A stretch of 64,000 nt of DNA from Streptacidiphilus sp. ASG 303 (GCF_020991365.1 NZ_JAJLRA010000005.1:62001-126000), one strand, 5' to 3'. Counted from the first letter of the stretch, positions 1 through 9,539 are shown. Program-made: numbers and translations. Notes: generated from the sequence alone by a model not told the origin.

Positions 1-2084
1 ACCTGGAGCCGCTGGCCGCGCGCCTGCACGCCCTGCTCTCCGCCCGCCCCTTCCACCCCTGGCCGGCCCGCGAGGTCGGGGCCGCCCTGGTCCGCGCCCA
101 CTGCACGGACCCGCAGGCGCTCGCACAGAGCCTCGACGTCATCGAGTCCTACCTGCTGCTGTACTGCCCGACCGGCCTCGGCGGCGAGCCCGGCACCGCC
201 CGCAGCCGCCTCACCCGCCTCCAGCACCACCTCGCGGCCGGCTACGCCCGCGAGCTGCGGGAGCGGGCGCTGGGCGAGCAGGAGGCCATCTCCCGGGCCG
301 CGCTCACCGCGCAGGTCCGCGCCGAGCAGGCGCTGCGCGCCAGCGAGGCCCGCTTCCAGGCCCTCTTCCGCGACTCGGCGATCGGCATCGGCATCGCCGA
401 CCTCCAGGGCCGCATCACCGACGTCAACGGCGCCCTCGCCCGCATGCTGGCGGCCAGCCCCGAGGACCTCACCCAGCTCAACGTCAACGACTTCGTCCAC
501 CCCGACGACACCGACGGCGTGTGGGAGCTGTACCGGGACTCGGTGCGCGGCGACCGCGACCACTTCCGCGCCGAGAAGCCCTACTTCCGGCAGGACGGCT
601 CCGTCGTCTGGACCGACCTCACCGTCTCCCTCATCCGCGACGACCGGGGCCTGCCGCAGTACCAGGTGGCGATGATGGAGGACATCACCGAGCGCCGCAT
701 GCTGCACGACCGGCTCCACCACCAGGCCACCCACGACCCGCTCACCGGACTGCCCAACCGGACGCTCTTCCTGGAGCGGCTGAACACCGCCCTGGCGCCG
801 GGCTCCCCCGTCCGCAGCGTGGGCGTCTGCTACCTGGACCTCGACGGCTTCAAGGCCGTCAACGACAGCCTGGGCCACCGCGCGGGCGACCAGCTCCTCA
901 CCGCCGTCGCCGAGCGGTTCCGCCGCTGCGTGGACGGCCCGGGCCGGACCGTCGCCCGCATGGGCGGCGACGAGTTCACCGTCCTCGTCCCCGACCCGGA
1001 CGGCGAGGAGGAGATGGTGGCCCTGGCGCGGCGGCTCACCGGCTGCCTCGCCGACCCCGTCGACGTCGCGGGCCGCCCCCTCTCCCCCACCGTCGGCGCG
1101 GGCGTCATCGTCTGCGCGGCCGGCGCGCTGGAGCCCGCCGAGGTGGTGCAGGCCGCCGACATCGCGCTGCTGCGGGCCAAGGCGGAGGGCGCCGGCCGCT
1201 GGGCCCTGTACGACGCCGACAGCCACGCCCGGGAGATCGCCCGCTCCACCCTCTGCACCCACCTGCCGCTGGCCCTGGAGCGCGGCGAGTTCTTCCTGGA
1301 GTACCAGCCGCTGGTCTCGCTCGCCGACGGGGCCGTGGTGGGCGCCGAGGCCCTGGTGCGGTGGCGGCACCCGCAGCACGGCACCCTCGGCCCCGACAGC
1401 TTCGTGCCGCTGGCCGAGCAGACCGGGCTGATCGTGCCGCTGGGCCGCTGGGTGCTGGAGACCGCCTGCCGGCAGGCCCGTGCCTGGCAGCGGGCGCTGC
1501 CCGGCACGCCGCTGCGCATCAACGTCAACCTGGCGCCGCAGCAGGCGCGTTCGCCCGAGCTGGTGCACGACGTGCTGCGGATCCTCAAGGAGGCCGGGCT
1601 GGAGCCGGAGGCGCTCTGCCTGGAGGTCACCGAGAACGCGCTGATCGGCGCCGACGACCAGGCCCTGCACGCCCTGCGCCGCCTCACCGACCACGGCGTC
1701 GCCGTCGCCCTGGACGACTTCGGCACCGGCTACTCCAACTTCTCCCACCTGCGGCGGCTGCCGGTCCACGGCCTCAAGATCGACCGGTCGCTCGTCGGCG
1801 ACCTCGCCGGCCCCGGGGTGCCCGACCCGACGGCCGAGAAGATCCTCACCGCCCTGGTCTCCCTGGCCCGGGCGCTGGGCCTCACCGTGACGGCGGAGGG
1901 CGTCGAGACGGCGGAGCAGGCGGACCGGCTGCGCAGCCTGGGCTGCGACACCGCCCAGGGCTGGCTCTACGGCCGGCCGGGGTCCGCCGAGGCGTTCCCC
2001 GAGAGGGCCGCCGGGCTCGTCGCGGCGCGGGCGGCCCTCACCGCGACGGGCCCGGCGGCGCCGACGGCGGCCGGCCGGCCGTGA
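1..2084 (+). CDS. PAS-GGDEF-EAL c-di-GMP turnover protein (5' end outside window)
   Basis: The reading frame is open from base 3, so the start lies upstream of the window and this is a 3' portion of about 693 codons. Visible order: a helical N-terminal stretch, a PAS/PAC domain (about nt 340-700, ending in the usual MEDITERR-type linker), a GGDEF domain with intact ARMGGDEFTVL, and an EAL domain with GAEALVRWRHP, DDFGTGYS and AEGVET motifs. The family makes (GGDEF) and degrades (EAL) cyclic di-GMP, which in Streptomyces controls development. Both active sites look complete. The RxxD inhibitory site expected five residues before GGDEF is absent. An Ala/Thr-rich tail closes the protein and a hairpin follows directly. 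Which of the two activities dominates cannot be told from sequence. Confidence 0.93.
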   Translation, partial: LEPLAARLHALLSARPFHPWPAREVGAALVRAHCTDPQALAQSLDVIESYLLLYCPTGLGGEPGTARSRLTRLQHHLAAGYARELRERALGEQEAISRAALTAQVRAEQALRASEARFQALFRDSAIGIGIADLQGRITDVNGALARMLAASPEDLTQLNVNDFVHPDDTDGVWELYRDSVRGDRDHFRAEKPYFRQDGSVVWTDLTVSLIRDDRGLPQYQVAMMEDITERRMLHDRLHHQATHDPLTGLPNRTLFLERLNTALAPGSPVRSVGVCYLDLDGFKAVNDSLGHRAGDQLLTAVAERFRRCVDGPGRTVARMGGDEFTVLVPDPDGEEEMVALARRLTGCLADPVDVAGRPLSPTVGAGVIVCAAGALEPAEVVQAADIALLRAKAEGAGRWALYDADSHAREIARSTLCTHLPLALERGEFFLEYQPLVSLADGAVVGAEALVRWRHPQHGTLGPDSFVPLAEQTGLIVPLGRWVLETACRQARAWQRALPGTPLRINVNLAPQQARSPELVHDVLRILKEAGLEPEALCLEVTENALIGADDQALHALRRLTDHGVAVALDDFGTGYSNFSHLRRLPVHGLKIDRSLVGDLAGPGVPDPTAEKILTALVSLARALGLTVTAEGVETAEQADRLRSLGCDTAQGWLYGRPGSAEAFPERAAGLVAARAALTATGPAAPTAAGRP

Positions 2085-2104
2085 CCCCGCCCCCCGGGGC
2101 GGGG
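2085..2104 (+). terminator. GC hairpin after the GGDEF-EAL gene
   Basis: The 9-bp inverted repeat CCCCGCCCC / GGGGCGGGG starts right after the stop codon. It has almost no loop and no U-tract, as is common for actinomycete terminators. The rest of the gap to 2399 is low-complexity G+C-rich sequence in which I see no gene. Confidence 0.4.
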
Positions 2105-2399
2105 GCCGCGTCCGCCGCGGCCCGGGGCACCGGGTCCTCGCCGGACACCCACCGCGCGCCCCCCTCCGCCGGCCGTCCGGCACCCCGGTCCCGGCGCAGG
2201 ACGCCCGCCGCCCGCCCCGGCCCGGCGGCGGCACGGGCCCGCGGCCGGGGGCGCAGGCCCGGAGGGCAGCGGACGGCGGGCAGCGGACGGCGGCAGGGTA
2301 CGGCGGCCCGGGGGCGGCGGAACCAGGTCGCCCGGAACCTGGCCCCGGCGATCAGCGCGCTCCTACGATGGGGCCAGACAACGGTCCGTCAGGAACAGG

Positions 2400-3230
2400 A
2401 TGGTCAGCATGCCCGAGATGGCGTCAGAGGTGGACCAGACCCGGCCGAGCATCGCCCGGGTCTACGACTACCTCCTCGGCGGCAAGGACAACTACGCCGC
2501 CGACCGGGCCGTCGGGGACCACTTCAAGGTCAACCTGCCCGGTTCGGTGGCGATCGCGCACACCAACCGCGCGGCGCTCACCCGGGCGGTCCGGGACATC
2601 GCCGCGCACACCGGCATACGCCAGTTCCTCGACATGGGCAGCGGGCTGCCCACCGCCGACAACGTGCACCAGGTCGCGCAGCGGCACGCCCCCGGCTCGC
2701 GCGTGGTGTACGTGGACATCGACCCCATCGTGCTGGCCCACGGCCGGGCGCTGCTGGAGGAGAACGAGCTCACCCGCGTCATCCAGGCCGACGTGCGCGA
2801 CCCGGAGGCCATCCGCAGCCACCCGGACACCACGGCCCTCATCGACTTCGACCAGCCGGTGGCCGTGATCCTCTCCGCGATCCTGCACCACGTGAACGAC
2901 GACGAGGACCCGGGCGCCATCGTCCGCTACTGGCGCGACCAGGTGCCGTCCGGCAGCCACGTCTTCATCTCGCACTTCCGCTCCGGCGCCAACGCGGAGA
3001 CCGCCGAGGCCGAGGCGAAGCTGCAGGAGACCTTCGGCCGGGGCCGCTGGCGCACCGACGACGAGCTGCGCGCCCTCTTCGACGGCCTGGAGCTGCTGGA
3101 GCCGGGCGTCGTCACCTGCGCGTCCTGGCGGCCGGACCCGGAGGACGGCATGTCCCGCATCGGCGAGGAGCAGCGCGAGCCCGGCGTCTGGGAGCAGCTG
3201 ATCGCGGCGGGCCTGGGCCGCAAGCCGTGA
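2400..3230 (+). CDS. DUF574-type SAM-dependent methyltransferase
   Basis: The 276-residue protein matches the actinobacterial S-adenosyl methyltransferase family formerly called DUF574. Near the N-terminus it has the hallmark PSIARVYDYLLGGKDNY, then a Rossmann fold with FLDMGSGLP as the SAM-binding glycine loop, VVYVDIDPIVL for the acidic ribose-binding residue, and an HHVNDDEDP segment. The substrate of this family is generally unknown, and many copies occur per Streptomyces genome. The ATG at 2400 has AGGAA five bases upstream. An in-frame ATG at 2409 is a possible alternative. Its left neighbour ends at a hairpin, so it is probably monocistronic. It converges on the phosphoesterase gene, with a shared terminator between. 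Confidence 0.88.
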   Translation: MVSMPEMASEVDQTRPSIARVYDYLLGGKDNYAADRAVGDHFKVNLPGSVAIAHTNRAALTRAVRDIAAHTGIRQFLDMGSGLPTADNVHQVAQRHAPGSRVVYVDIDPIVLAHGRALLEENELTRVIQADVRDPEAIRSHPDTTALIDFDQPVAVILSAILHHVNDDEDPGAIVRYWRDQVPSGSHVFISHFRSGANAETAEAEAKLQETFGRGRWRTDDELRALFDGLELLEPGVVTCASWRPDPEDGMSRIGEEQREPGVWEQLIAAGLGRKP

Positions 3231-3344
3231 CGCCGCGGGGCCGTGGCCCCGGGGCCCGGTGACACCGTGGCCCCATGACGTCGTGACGCCGTGGCGCGGT
3301 GGCCCCGTGGCCCCGTGGCACGGCGCCGCACGGAGCGGGGACGG

Positions 3345-3379
3345 CGGAGGGGCGGCCCGGTGACCGGGCCGCCCCTCCG
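3345..3379. terminator. Bidirectional terminator between convergent genes
   Basis: Perfect 15-16 bp stem with arms GGAGGGGCGGCCCGG (3346-3360) and CCGGGCCGCCCCTCC (3364-3378) around a TGA loop. It lies between the stops of the methyltransferase and the phosphoesterase. The stretch before it (about 3239-3322) is built of degenerate GTGGCCCC-like short repeats. Confidence 0.75.
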
Positions 3380-3419
3380 TGGTTCCGTGCTGCGGCGCCT
3401 CCGCGCCTCCGCGCCTCCG

Positions 3420-5276
3420 TCAGACGGCCGCGCCGCGGCGGCGCAGGCGGCGGTTGAGCACCCAGCCGCCGGCGACGGCCGCCGCGGCGGCACCGCCGAG
3501 CGCGGCGGGCAGCGCCGCCGAGGAGCCGGCGGGGGTGGCGGCGGCGACCGTGCCGGCGTCCTTCAGGCCGACCCGGGCGGGCCGCACGGGGTGCGCGGGG
3601 ATCGGGCCGGCGGACTTCACGGACCCGTCGGCGTTCAGCAGGACCTGCTGCCGGTTCGGGTGGCGGAAGTCGAAGGCGTGGGTGAGCTTCCCGGCCCGGC
3701 GGTCGAAGGAGGAGTCGCCGATGCGGCCGGTGCCCCAGTTGTCCTCGATGAAGGCCGTGATCGAGGCCTGCTCGGTCGGGGTGTGGTCGACGTGGTCGAC
3801 CTTGGAGTACGGGGAGATCACCAGCAGCGGCTGGCGGGCGCCCGGGCCGCAGCGGTCCTGGTAGCCGCCCTTGGCCGCGGGGCCGGCCTGGCAGGCCGGG
3901 GAGTCGGTGGGCAGCCCGTTGGAGCCCTTGGTGGCGTCGGTGGAGCCGTTGCGCACCGGGGCGTAGGCGTGGTCGTACCAGCCGTCGGAGTCGTCGTAGG
4001 CGACGACGACGGCGGTGTCCTTCCACTCCGGCGACTGCTGGATGCGGTTGATCTCGGAGACGAGGAAGTGCTGCTCGTCGAGCGGGTCGGAGTAGGCGGC
4101 GTGGCCGTCCTGGTACTCCGGGGCCTTGAGGAAGGAGACGGCGGGCAGGTTGCCGTCGGCCAGGGCCGCGTCGAAGTCGCTCATGTCGTACTGGTGGTTG
4201 GCGCGCCCGGCGTGGCCGATCTCGGCGACGGAGGCCGGCGGCAGGTGGTGCGGGTTGGCCGTCGACCTGTAGTACTGGAACGGCGCGTGGTGGGGGCTGT
4301 AGTCGACGGAGGCGTTGCCCGCGACGTTGGCGTGGGTGGTGCCGCCGCACTTGGCGTAGTGGCCGGCCTGCCCGTCCCAGGGGGTGCTGGGGCGGAAGCC
4401 GCCCTGGAACCAGCCCCAGCTGACGCCCTTGGCGTTGAGCAGGTCGCCGATGTTGCGGCCCTTCATCGCCGCCAGCTTGTAGCTGCTCGTGTGGTCCTTG
4501 TCGGAGCAGTCGTCGTAGGCGGGGTCCGGGTCGTTGATCACGGTGCCCACGCCGTGCGCGTCGGGGGAGGCCACGGTGTACGGGTCCGGGGTGGAGGTCT
4601 GCCCCGGGTTCTCGGTGCCGGTGGCGGGGTCGACCGAGACGACACCGTGGGTCTGGCCCGCGATGAGGTTGAGCGCGCCCGGGGTGGAGGGGCCGTAGGT
4701 GGAGCCGAAGGCCCGGTCGCTCAGGGTGTAGTGCTGGGCGTAGTTCCACAGCGCGGTGACGGTGTTGCCGTCGTAGTAGTCCATCACCAGGCCGGGCTCG
4801 CCGTAGAGGGTGCCGGAGCACTTGCCGGAGTCGGTGTACTGGACGAACTTGTCCGCCTTGCCGCCGTCGTAGGCGAGCTGCTCGGCGCCGTAGTTGTGGT
4901 TCTGGTCGCAGGTGACCGCCTGGGCGGGGCCGAGCCGCTTGGGGGCGTACTGGTTGGGGTTGTCCTTCAGCAGGCCGGCGGCGCTCAGGGTGTCGATCGA
5001 GCGGGGGGTGCCGGGCGCGGCGTGGAAGGGCGTGCCGTCGGTGTTCGCCGCCACCGGGTAGGTCCCGAAGTAGTGGTCGAAGGACACGTTCTCGCCGTAG
5101 ATCACCACCAGGTGCTTGATCGGCGTGGCGGTCCGGGCCGGGCCGCCGCCGTGCGCGGGCGCGGCGGAGGCGGGCGCGGCCGCGCCGAGGGCGGTGAGGG
5201 CCGCGGCCGCGGCGAGGGCGCCGGCGCGGCGGGCGGACCGGCGGACCGGCGGGCTGGTGAGTCTCCTGCTGGGCAT
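3420..5276 (-). CDS. Secreted, membrane-anchored phosphoesterase (phospholipase C/acid phosphatase family)
   Basis: A 618-residue protein of the PF04185 phosphoesterase family. It starts with a positively charged n-region and an Ala-rich hydrophobic signal sequence ending near APASA. It then shows the family signature HLVVIYGENVSFDHYFG and later HDRA-type metal-site segments. The last about 35 residues form an Ala/Gly-rich membrane helix followed by RRLRRR, which suggests anchoring at the outer face of the membrane; no LPXTG motif is visible. Start chosen: the ATG at 5276 has GGAAGG six bases upstream, and the longer open frame beyond it has no signal-like start. The family hydrolyses phosphate esters such as phospholipids; the actual substrate is unknown. 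The upstream region (5277-5480) contains a less G+C-rich block around 5360-5400 that may hold the promoter. Confidence 0.88.
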   Translation of the reverse strand: MPSRRLTSPPVRRSARRAGALAAAAALTALGAAAPASAAPAHGGGPARTATPIKHLVVIYGENVSFDHYFGTYPVAANTDGTPFHAAPGTPRSIDTLSAAGLLKDNPNQYAPKRLGPAQAVTCDQNHNYGAEQLAYDGGKADKFVQYTDSGKCSGTLYGEPGLVMDYYDGNTVTALWNYAQHYTLSDRAFGSTYGPSTPGALNLIAGQTHGVVSVDPATGTENPGQTSTPDPYTVASPDAHGVGTVINDPDPAYDDCSDKDHTSSYKLAAMKGRNIGDLLNAKGVSWGWFQGGFRPSTPWDGQAGHYAKCGGTTHANVAGNASVDYSPHHAPFQYYRSTANPHHLPPASVAEIGHAGRANHQYDMSDFDAALADGNLPAVSFLKAPEYQDGHAAYSDPLDEQHFLVSEINRIQQSPEWKDTAVVVAYDDSDGWYDHAYAPVRNGSTDATKGSNGLPTDSPACQAGPAAKGGYQDRCGPGARQPLLVISPYSKVDHVDHTPTEQASITAFIEDNWGTGRIGDSSFDRRAGKLTHAFDFRHPNRQQVLLNADGSVKSAGPIPAHPVRPARVGLKDAGTVAAATPAGSSAALPAALGGAAAAAVAGGWVLNRRLRRRGAAV

Positions 5277-5480
5277 GTCTGGCCTTCCGGGCTGAGCGGG
5301 ACGACGGGGTTGATCCTGGCGCGGCCCGGCGAGCGGCGCGCGGGCTGCGGGCGGCGGTCGGATGAACTGATGGTCAGGAGATCCCCGGGTTTCTTTGCCC
5401 GGGCATTGCCTTCCCGTTCCGCGGCGGCCCATGACGGCCGCCGGCCTTCGGCGGGCCGGCGGCCGGCGGCGGCGCCGCGG

Positions 5481-6725
5481 TCACGGCAGCAGCCCGCGGC
5501 CCAGCCGGTCCGCGCCGTCGCGCACGCCCGGCAGGACGAAGAAGTAGCCGCCGCCGTAGGGGGTCACGTAGTCGGTCAGCGGCTCCCCCGCCAGCCGCCG
5601 CTGCACCGCCGCGAACTGCCGGTCGAGGTCCTGCTGGAAGCAGCAGAAGACCAGGCCGGTGTCGAGGTCGCCGTCCGCCTGCAGGCCCCGGTCGTAGCTG
5701 TAGCCGCGCCGCAGCATCCGGGTGGGCGCGGCGGCGGGGGTCCGGGGGTTCGCCAGGCGGATGTGGGCGTCGAGCGGGATGACGTCGCCCTTGGGGTCCT
5801 GCGCGTACCGCGGCGCGTCGTGCTCGGCGGAGCCGTCCAGCGGGGCGCCGGTGTCCCGGGCCCGGCCGATGATCCGCTCCTGCTCGCCCTGCGTCACCCG
5901 GTCCCAGAACTCCACGTGCATCCGGATCAGCCGCACCACCTGGTAGCTGCCGCCCACCGCCCAGTCCGGCTCACCGGTGCCGGGCCCCACCCAGACCAGG
6001 CGGTCCATCGCGGCGGCGTCCGCGGTGTCGGGGTTGGCGGTGCCGTCCTTGAAGCCGAAGAGGTTGCGGGGGGCTCCCTCCGGCCGCGGCGGGGGGACGA
6101 AGCCGTCGACCCGCCACCGCGCCTGCATCAGGCCCCGGGTGCTGCGGGCCACGTCCCGCAGGGCGTGCAGCACGGTGTCGGGGCTGTCCGCGCAGAGCTG
6201 CAGCAGCAGGTCGCCGTGGCACCACGCCTCGTCGGGCGCGTCGTCGGGGAAGACGTCCATGGGCCGCAGCCGGCGGGGCCGGCGGTCCGCGAGGCCGTAC
6301 CGGCCGTCGAAGAGCGAGGCGCCGACGGCCACCGTGCCGGTGAGCCGGTCGGCGGGGGGCACGGGCCCGAGGACGCCCGTGTCGGCGGGCGGGGCGCCGA
6401 CGCCCGCGGGCTCCGGCGCTCCCCCGGCGGTCAGCAGGCGCAGCCGGTCGGTGAGGGTCCGCAGCAGTCCGGCCAGCTCGCCGCGGTCGCGGGCGGTGAC
6501 GTCGAAGGCGGCGAAGACGCCGTGGCGCTGCGGCGGGGTGAGGACGCCCGCCTGGTGGCGGCCGTGGAACGGCACCGCGGGCGCCGGCCCGGTGCCGGCG
6601 GGGGACGACGCCCGGGCCGTCTCCGCCGCACCCACCGCCGCCGCACCGGCGGCCGCACCGGCCGCCCCCGCCGCCAGCGCGCCGCGCAGGAACGACCTGC
6701 GGCCCACTCCCTGCCGCCGGTTCAC
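5481..6725 (-). CDS. efeB: EfeB-like Dyp-type heme peroxidase / deferrochelatase
   Basis: A 414-residue Dyp-type peroxidase. It begins with a twin-arginine signal (GRRSFLRG followed by an Ala-rich stretch), so a Tat-exported, heme-loaded protein is expected. The family motif GFKDG lies in [13 protein letters not shown], and the likely proximal heme ligand His is in [11 protein letters not shown]. EfeB homologues act with EfeO in low-pH ferrous iron uptake and have been reported to release iron from heme. The GTG start overlaps the efeO stop by 4 bp (GTGA), with AGGAGG just upstream, so translation is coupled. The longer frame running to 8021 is a shadow of efeO. Confidence 0.92.
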   Translation of the reverse strand: MNRRQGVGRRSFLRGALAAGAAGAAAGAAAVGAAETARASSPAGTGPAPAVPFHGRHQAGVLTPPQRHGVFAAFDVTARDRGELAGLLRTLTDRLRLLTAGGAPEPAGVGAPPADTGVLGPVPPADRLTGTVAVGASLFDGRYGLADRRPRRLRPMDVFPDDAPDEAWCHGDLLLQLCADSPDTVLHALRDVARSTRGLMQARWRVDGFVPPPRPEGAPRNLFGFKDGTANPDTADAAAMDRLVWVGPGTGEPDWAVGGSYQVVRLIRMHVEFWDRVTQGEQERIIGRARDTGAPLDGSAEHDAPRYAQDPKGDVIPLDAHIRLANPRTPAAAPTRMLRRGYSYDRGLQADGDLDTGLVFCCFQQDLDRQFAAVQRRLAGEPLTDYVTPYGGGYFFVLPGVRDGADRLGRGLLP

Positions 6726-7936
6726 GAGGTCCTCCTCGGGTCGCACACCGCCGCCACCGCGGCCAGCCGCTCCGCCAGGGCGCCGAAGTCGGCCTCCAGG
6801 CGCTCCCGCCGCCCCGCCGGCAGGGCGCCCGGGAGCGGGCGGGGGCCGCCGGGCCGGACCGGGCGGACGGCGTCCAGGTCGCGCCGGGTCCGGTCGAGCC
6901 ACCGCTCGGTGCCGGGCAGGCCGGGGTCGCGGCGGACCAGCAGCGGGCGCAGCAGGCCGAGCACCTCGGCGGTGCCGTCGAGCCGGGCGCGGGCGGTGTC
7001 GAGGACGGAGCCGCTGCCGTGGTCGGTCCGGCCGGACAGGTCCAGGCGGAGGGTGTCCTCGGTGATCTCGTGGGCCCGCACGCCCAGGTCGGCGGGGTCC
7101 ATGCGGGTGTCCGCCCAGTGGCGGCGCAGCGCCGCCACGTCGTCGGCGAGCCGCCGCACGGGCCCGCGCAGGGCGGCGGCGGGCTCCCCGTGCCACAGGC
7201 CGTGCTCGATGCGGTGGAAGCCGGTGAAGGCGGGGTCGCGGACGCCGAGCGGGCGGCCCTCGGCGAGGCCGTCGACGGCCTCGCCGAGGTCGCCGAAGGC
7301 CCCGTAGGCGGCGCCGAGGCGGGCGTAGGCGAGGTGCGCGTCCAGCCAGGCGCTCCGGGCGGCGGCGGTGTCGCCGCGGTCGACGGCGGCGCGCAGGGCC
7401 GCCACCTTCCCGGTGAGGCGGTCCAGTCCGGCGGCGACCCTCGCCTGGTAGGCGATCGCGGGCGGGATCAGGTCGTGGACGGTGACGGGGAGGACGGCGG
7501 GGCCGCCCGTGCGGGGCCCGGCGGCCACGCGGACGGTGGGGCCGGTCACCGCGTCCGCGTCGTCGGGCAGGCAGCGGAAGGCGTAGCTGCCGCGGCCGAG
7601 GACCGCCTGCAGGGGGCGCGTGACGCCGGGCGCGAGACCCTCGATCTCGCCGAGCAGGGCGCCGGTGGCGGCGTCGGTGAGGTACACCTCGGTCGCGTCG
7701 GAGGAGGTGTTGCGCACGTCGAAGACCTGGCGGCCGGGGTGCGGGCGGTCCCAGCCGCGGCCGCAGGAGCCCGGGGACGCCTCGACCGCGGTGCGGGGCA
7801 GGCCGTCGGGGGGTGCGGGCGCGCCGGCCGGTGCGCCGGCCGGCAGCAGCACCGCGGCGCCCGCGGCGGCGGCCGCGGCGGCCGCCACCGCGGCGAGGGC
7901 AGCCGGTCGGGCGGGGCGGCGGAGTGGGGGGCGCAT
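6722..7936 (-). CDS. efeO: EfeO-like periplasmic-type iron uptake protein (cupredoxin + M75 domain)
   Basis: A 404-residue exported protein. After a signal-like Ala-rich helix it has a cupredoxin-like domain (about residues 40-125). An EfeO/imelysin M75 domain follows, with the metal-site signature [11 protein letters not shown]. In the EfeUOB system EfeO passes ferrous or ferric iron to the EfeU permease. Here efeO overlaps efeB by 4 bp, but no EfeU permease gene is adjacent. Start: ATG at 7936, which places the signal peptide at the N-terminus; the open frame further upstream lacks signal features. A TAGCAT sequence sits 9-14 bases upstream and could be a -10 of a nearly leaderless transcript. 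I see no iron-box-like palindrome. Confidence 0.9.
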   Translation of the reverse strand: MRPPLRRPARPAALAAVAAAAAAAAGAAVLLPAGAPAGAPAPPDGLPRTAVEASPGSCGRGWDRPHPGRQVFDVRNTSSDATEVYLTDAATGALLGEIEGLAPGVTRPLQAVLGRGSYAFRCLPDDADAVTGPTVRVAAGPRTGGPAVLPVTVHDLIPPAIAYQARVAAGLDRLTGKVAALRAAVDRGDTAAARSAWLDAHLAYARLGAAYGAFGDLGEAVDGLAEGRPLGVRDPAFTGFHRIEHGLWHGEPAAALRGPVRRLADDVAALRRHWADTRMDPADLGVRAHEITEDTLRLDLSGRTDHGSGSVLDTARARLDGTAEVLGLLRPLLVRRDPGLPGTERWLDRTRRDLDAVRPVRPGGPRPLPGALPAGRRERLEADFGALAERLAAVAAVCDPRRTS

Positions 7937-8116
7937 GGAAGCCGATGCTAGGCGCGCGGCGGGGTCCCGCGCGGCCCGCGACGGGCGGGGCGGCCGGAGT
8001 TCGCCGGAAGTTCCCCCGCACGCCGCCCGCGGGTCACCCGGCGCGCCCGGGGGGCCGGGACGGCACGCCGGGCGCAGCGGGCGTACCGGATGCGGAGCGC
8101 ACCCATCCGCGGACGC

Positions 8117-8128
8117 TTCGGATCCGAA
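8117..8128. promoter_or_regulatory. 12-bp perfect palindrome in intergenic region
   Basis: TTCGGATCCGAA is a perfect palindrome in the otherwise featureless gap 7937-8250 upstream of efeO. It could be an operator, but it has no recognised family and may be chance. Confidence 0.2.
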
Positions 8129-8250
8129 CCAGTGGTGGGGCGGGCGGGGCGCGGGGGCGCCCCGCCCGCCCGCGCGGGACCGCCGGATCGGCCCCCGCAC
8201 GCACCCTGACGCCCCCTTGCCGCCCCTGCGACCAGGAACGGCGGTCCCCC

Positions 8251-8472
8251 TTGGCCTCGCGGACCGGCGAGCCGCTGCCCGACCTCTCCCTGCCCGGGGT
8301 GCGCCGGGACGGCGAGCGTGCGGAGCGGGGTGGAGTGCACACTCCCGGCGCAGCGCGGCCGCCCGGTGGCCGCCGCGTTCCGCCCCGGGGACGGCACGGC
8401 GGTGTGCACCCTGCAGCCGTGCGCGTACGCCTCCGGGCCGGAGCGCTTCGAGGAGCCCGACGCCGTGGTCCG
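8251..8472 (+). pseudogene. Decayed peroxiredoxin (AhpC/TSA-Bcp family) remnant
   Basis: Reading from a TTG at 8251 gives a typical peroxiredoxin N-terminus (GEPLPDLSLPGV). At about 8318 the similarity jumps to the next frame and continues with TLPAQRGRPVAAAFRPGDGT and then AVCTLQPCAYASGPERF. That matches the usual peroxidatic-Cys region of actinomycete peroxiredoxins (AVCTKQLCSYSSG type). After about 8470 similarity stops, and about 90 C-terminal residues are missing before the rhomboid gene begins. A frameshift plus a 3' deletion makes a functional product unlikely. The Cys-x4-Cys pair is still present. Confidence 0.65.
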
Positions 8473-8524
8473 GGCCGCCGCCGAGCGGGGCGCCGCGCTC
8501 CCCCGCCGCCGCACCGCAGCGCCG

Positions 8525-9331
8525 CTACACCGCCGCCCGGGGCCTGCGCGGACCGGGCGGCGGGGGCTGCCGGGTGCCCGGCCGCAGCGGGACGGCGAGG
8601 GCGGCGCCGACGGCGAAGCCGATGACGTGGGCGGCGTACGCGACGGTGCCGGCCTCGGTGAGGCCGTACCCCGCCGAGTAGAACGCCTGGAGGACGAACC
8701 ACAGGCCGAGCACCACCCACGCGGGCAGCCGCAGCGGGATGAAGAACAGGAACGGCACCAGGCTCCACACCCGCACCCGCGGGTAGAGCACCAGGTAGGC
8801 GCCGAGGACGCCGGCGATGGCGCCGGACGCCCCGATCAGCGGCGTCCCGGACCGCGGGTCGAGCAGCGCGAAGCCGTACCCGGCGACGTACCCGCAGAGC
8901 AGGTAGAAGAGCAGGTAGCGGACCCTGCCGAGACGGTCCTCGATGTTGTTCCCGAAGATCCACAGGAAGAGCATGTTGCCCAGCAGGTGCACCCAGCTGC
9001 CGTGCACGAACATGGCGGTGAGCACCGACAGCACCGGCGACTTGCCGTAGTCCGGCGGGGCGAGGAGGCAGCCGGGCCCCTGCGGGCCCACCCCCGTGCC
9101 GCCGGTGGGCACCAGTTCGGGCGTCCGGCCCAGGACCAGCTCGCGCGGGACGGCGCCCCAGTGCTCGATGAAGGCCTGGAGGCGGCACAGGTCGGCGAGG
9201 GCCGTGCCGCCTCCCGGGGAGGAGACCACCCCCGGCGTCAGCAGGAAGACCGCGAGGTTGGCGGCGATCAGGGCATAGGTGACCCACGGGGTGCGGCGCA
9301 CCGGGTTGAGGTCGTGCACGGGGATGACCAC
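8525..9331 (-). CDS. Rhomboid-family intramembrane serine protease
   Basis: A 268-residue polytopic membrane protein. It contains the rhomboid signatures WVHLLGNMLFLWIFGNNIED, a catalytic-Ser segment GASGAIAGVLGAY and a late His segment AAHVIGFAVG. These suggest an active Ser-His dyad that cleaves transmembrane substrates within the bilayer. Start: the GTG at 9331 gives the usual N-terminus VVIPVHDLNPVRRTPWVTYAL. The open frame continues upstream only into a repetitive region. The 3' end lies beside the peroxiredoxin remnant on the other strand. Confidence 0.9.
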   Translation of the reverse strand: MVIPVHDLNPVRRTPWVTYALIAANLAVFLLTPGVVSSPGGGTALADLCRLQAFIEHWGAVPRELVLGRTPELVPTGGTGVGPQGPGCLLAPPDYGKSPVLSVLTAMFVHGSWVHLLGNMLFLWIFGNNIEDRLGRVRYLLFYLLCGYVAGYGFALLDPRSGTPLIGASGAIAGVLGAYLVLYPRVRVWSLVPFLFFIPLRLPAWVVLGLWFVLQAFYSAGYGLTEAGTVAYAAHVIGFAVGAALAVPLRPGTRQPPPPGPRRPRAAV

Positions 9332-9369
9332 AGAGGGCTCTCTGCCCGCGCGCGCCGCGGGCCAACCGG

Positions 9370-9426
9370 CGGCCGGCAGGCGGAGGCCGTCGGCCGGCAG
9401 GCGGAGGCCGGCGGCAGGCAGGCGGC
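9370..9426. repeat. Short tandem repeat (21-bp unit) upstream of rhomboid gene
   Basis: Two near-identical 21-bp copies of CGGCCGGCAGGCGGAGGCCG(T/G) are followed by a partial third copy. They lie in the region between the rhomboid start and the divergent VOC gene. Confidence 0.7.
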
Positions 9427-9539
9427 CGGACCCCCGGGAGGGCGAGGGCGGGGGGCGCCCGGCGCGCGCGCCGCGGACGGAGCTGTGAGGATCGGACGGG
9501 GCACGCACACGGGGGCACGCACGAGGAAGGCGGCGTCGG

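Noticed and set aside
521..3262. Long plus-strand frame of 913 residues across the GGDEF-EAL and methyltransferase genes
   Set aside because: It is extremely Arg/Pro/Gly-rich without domains and runs over two well-supported genes in another frame; a product of high G+C.
7937..8116. Iron-box (IdeR/DmdR-type) operator before efeO
   Set aside because: No TTAGGTTAGGCTAACC-like palindrome is present.
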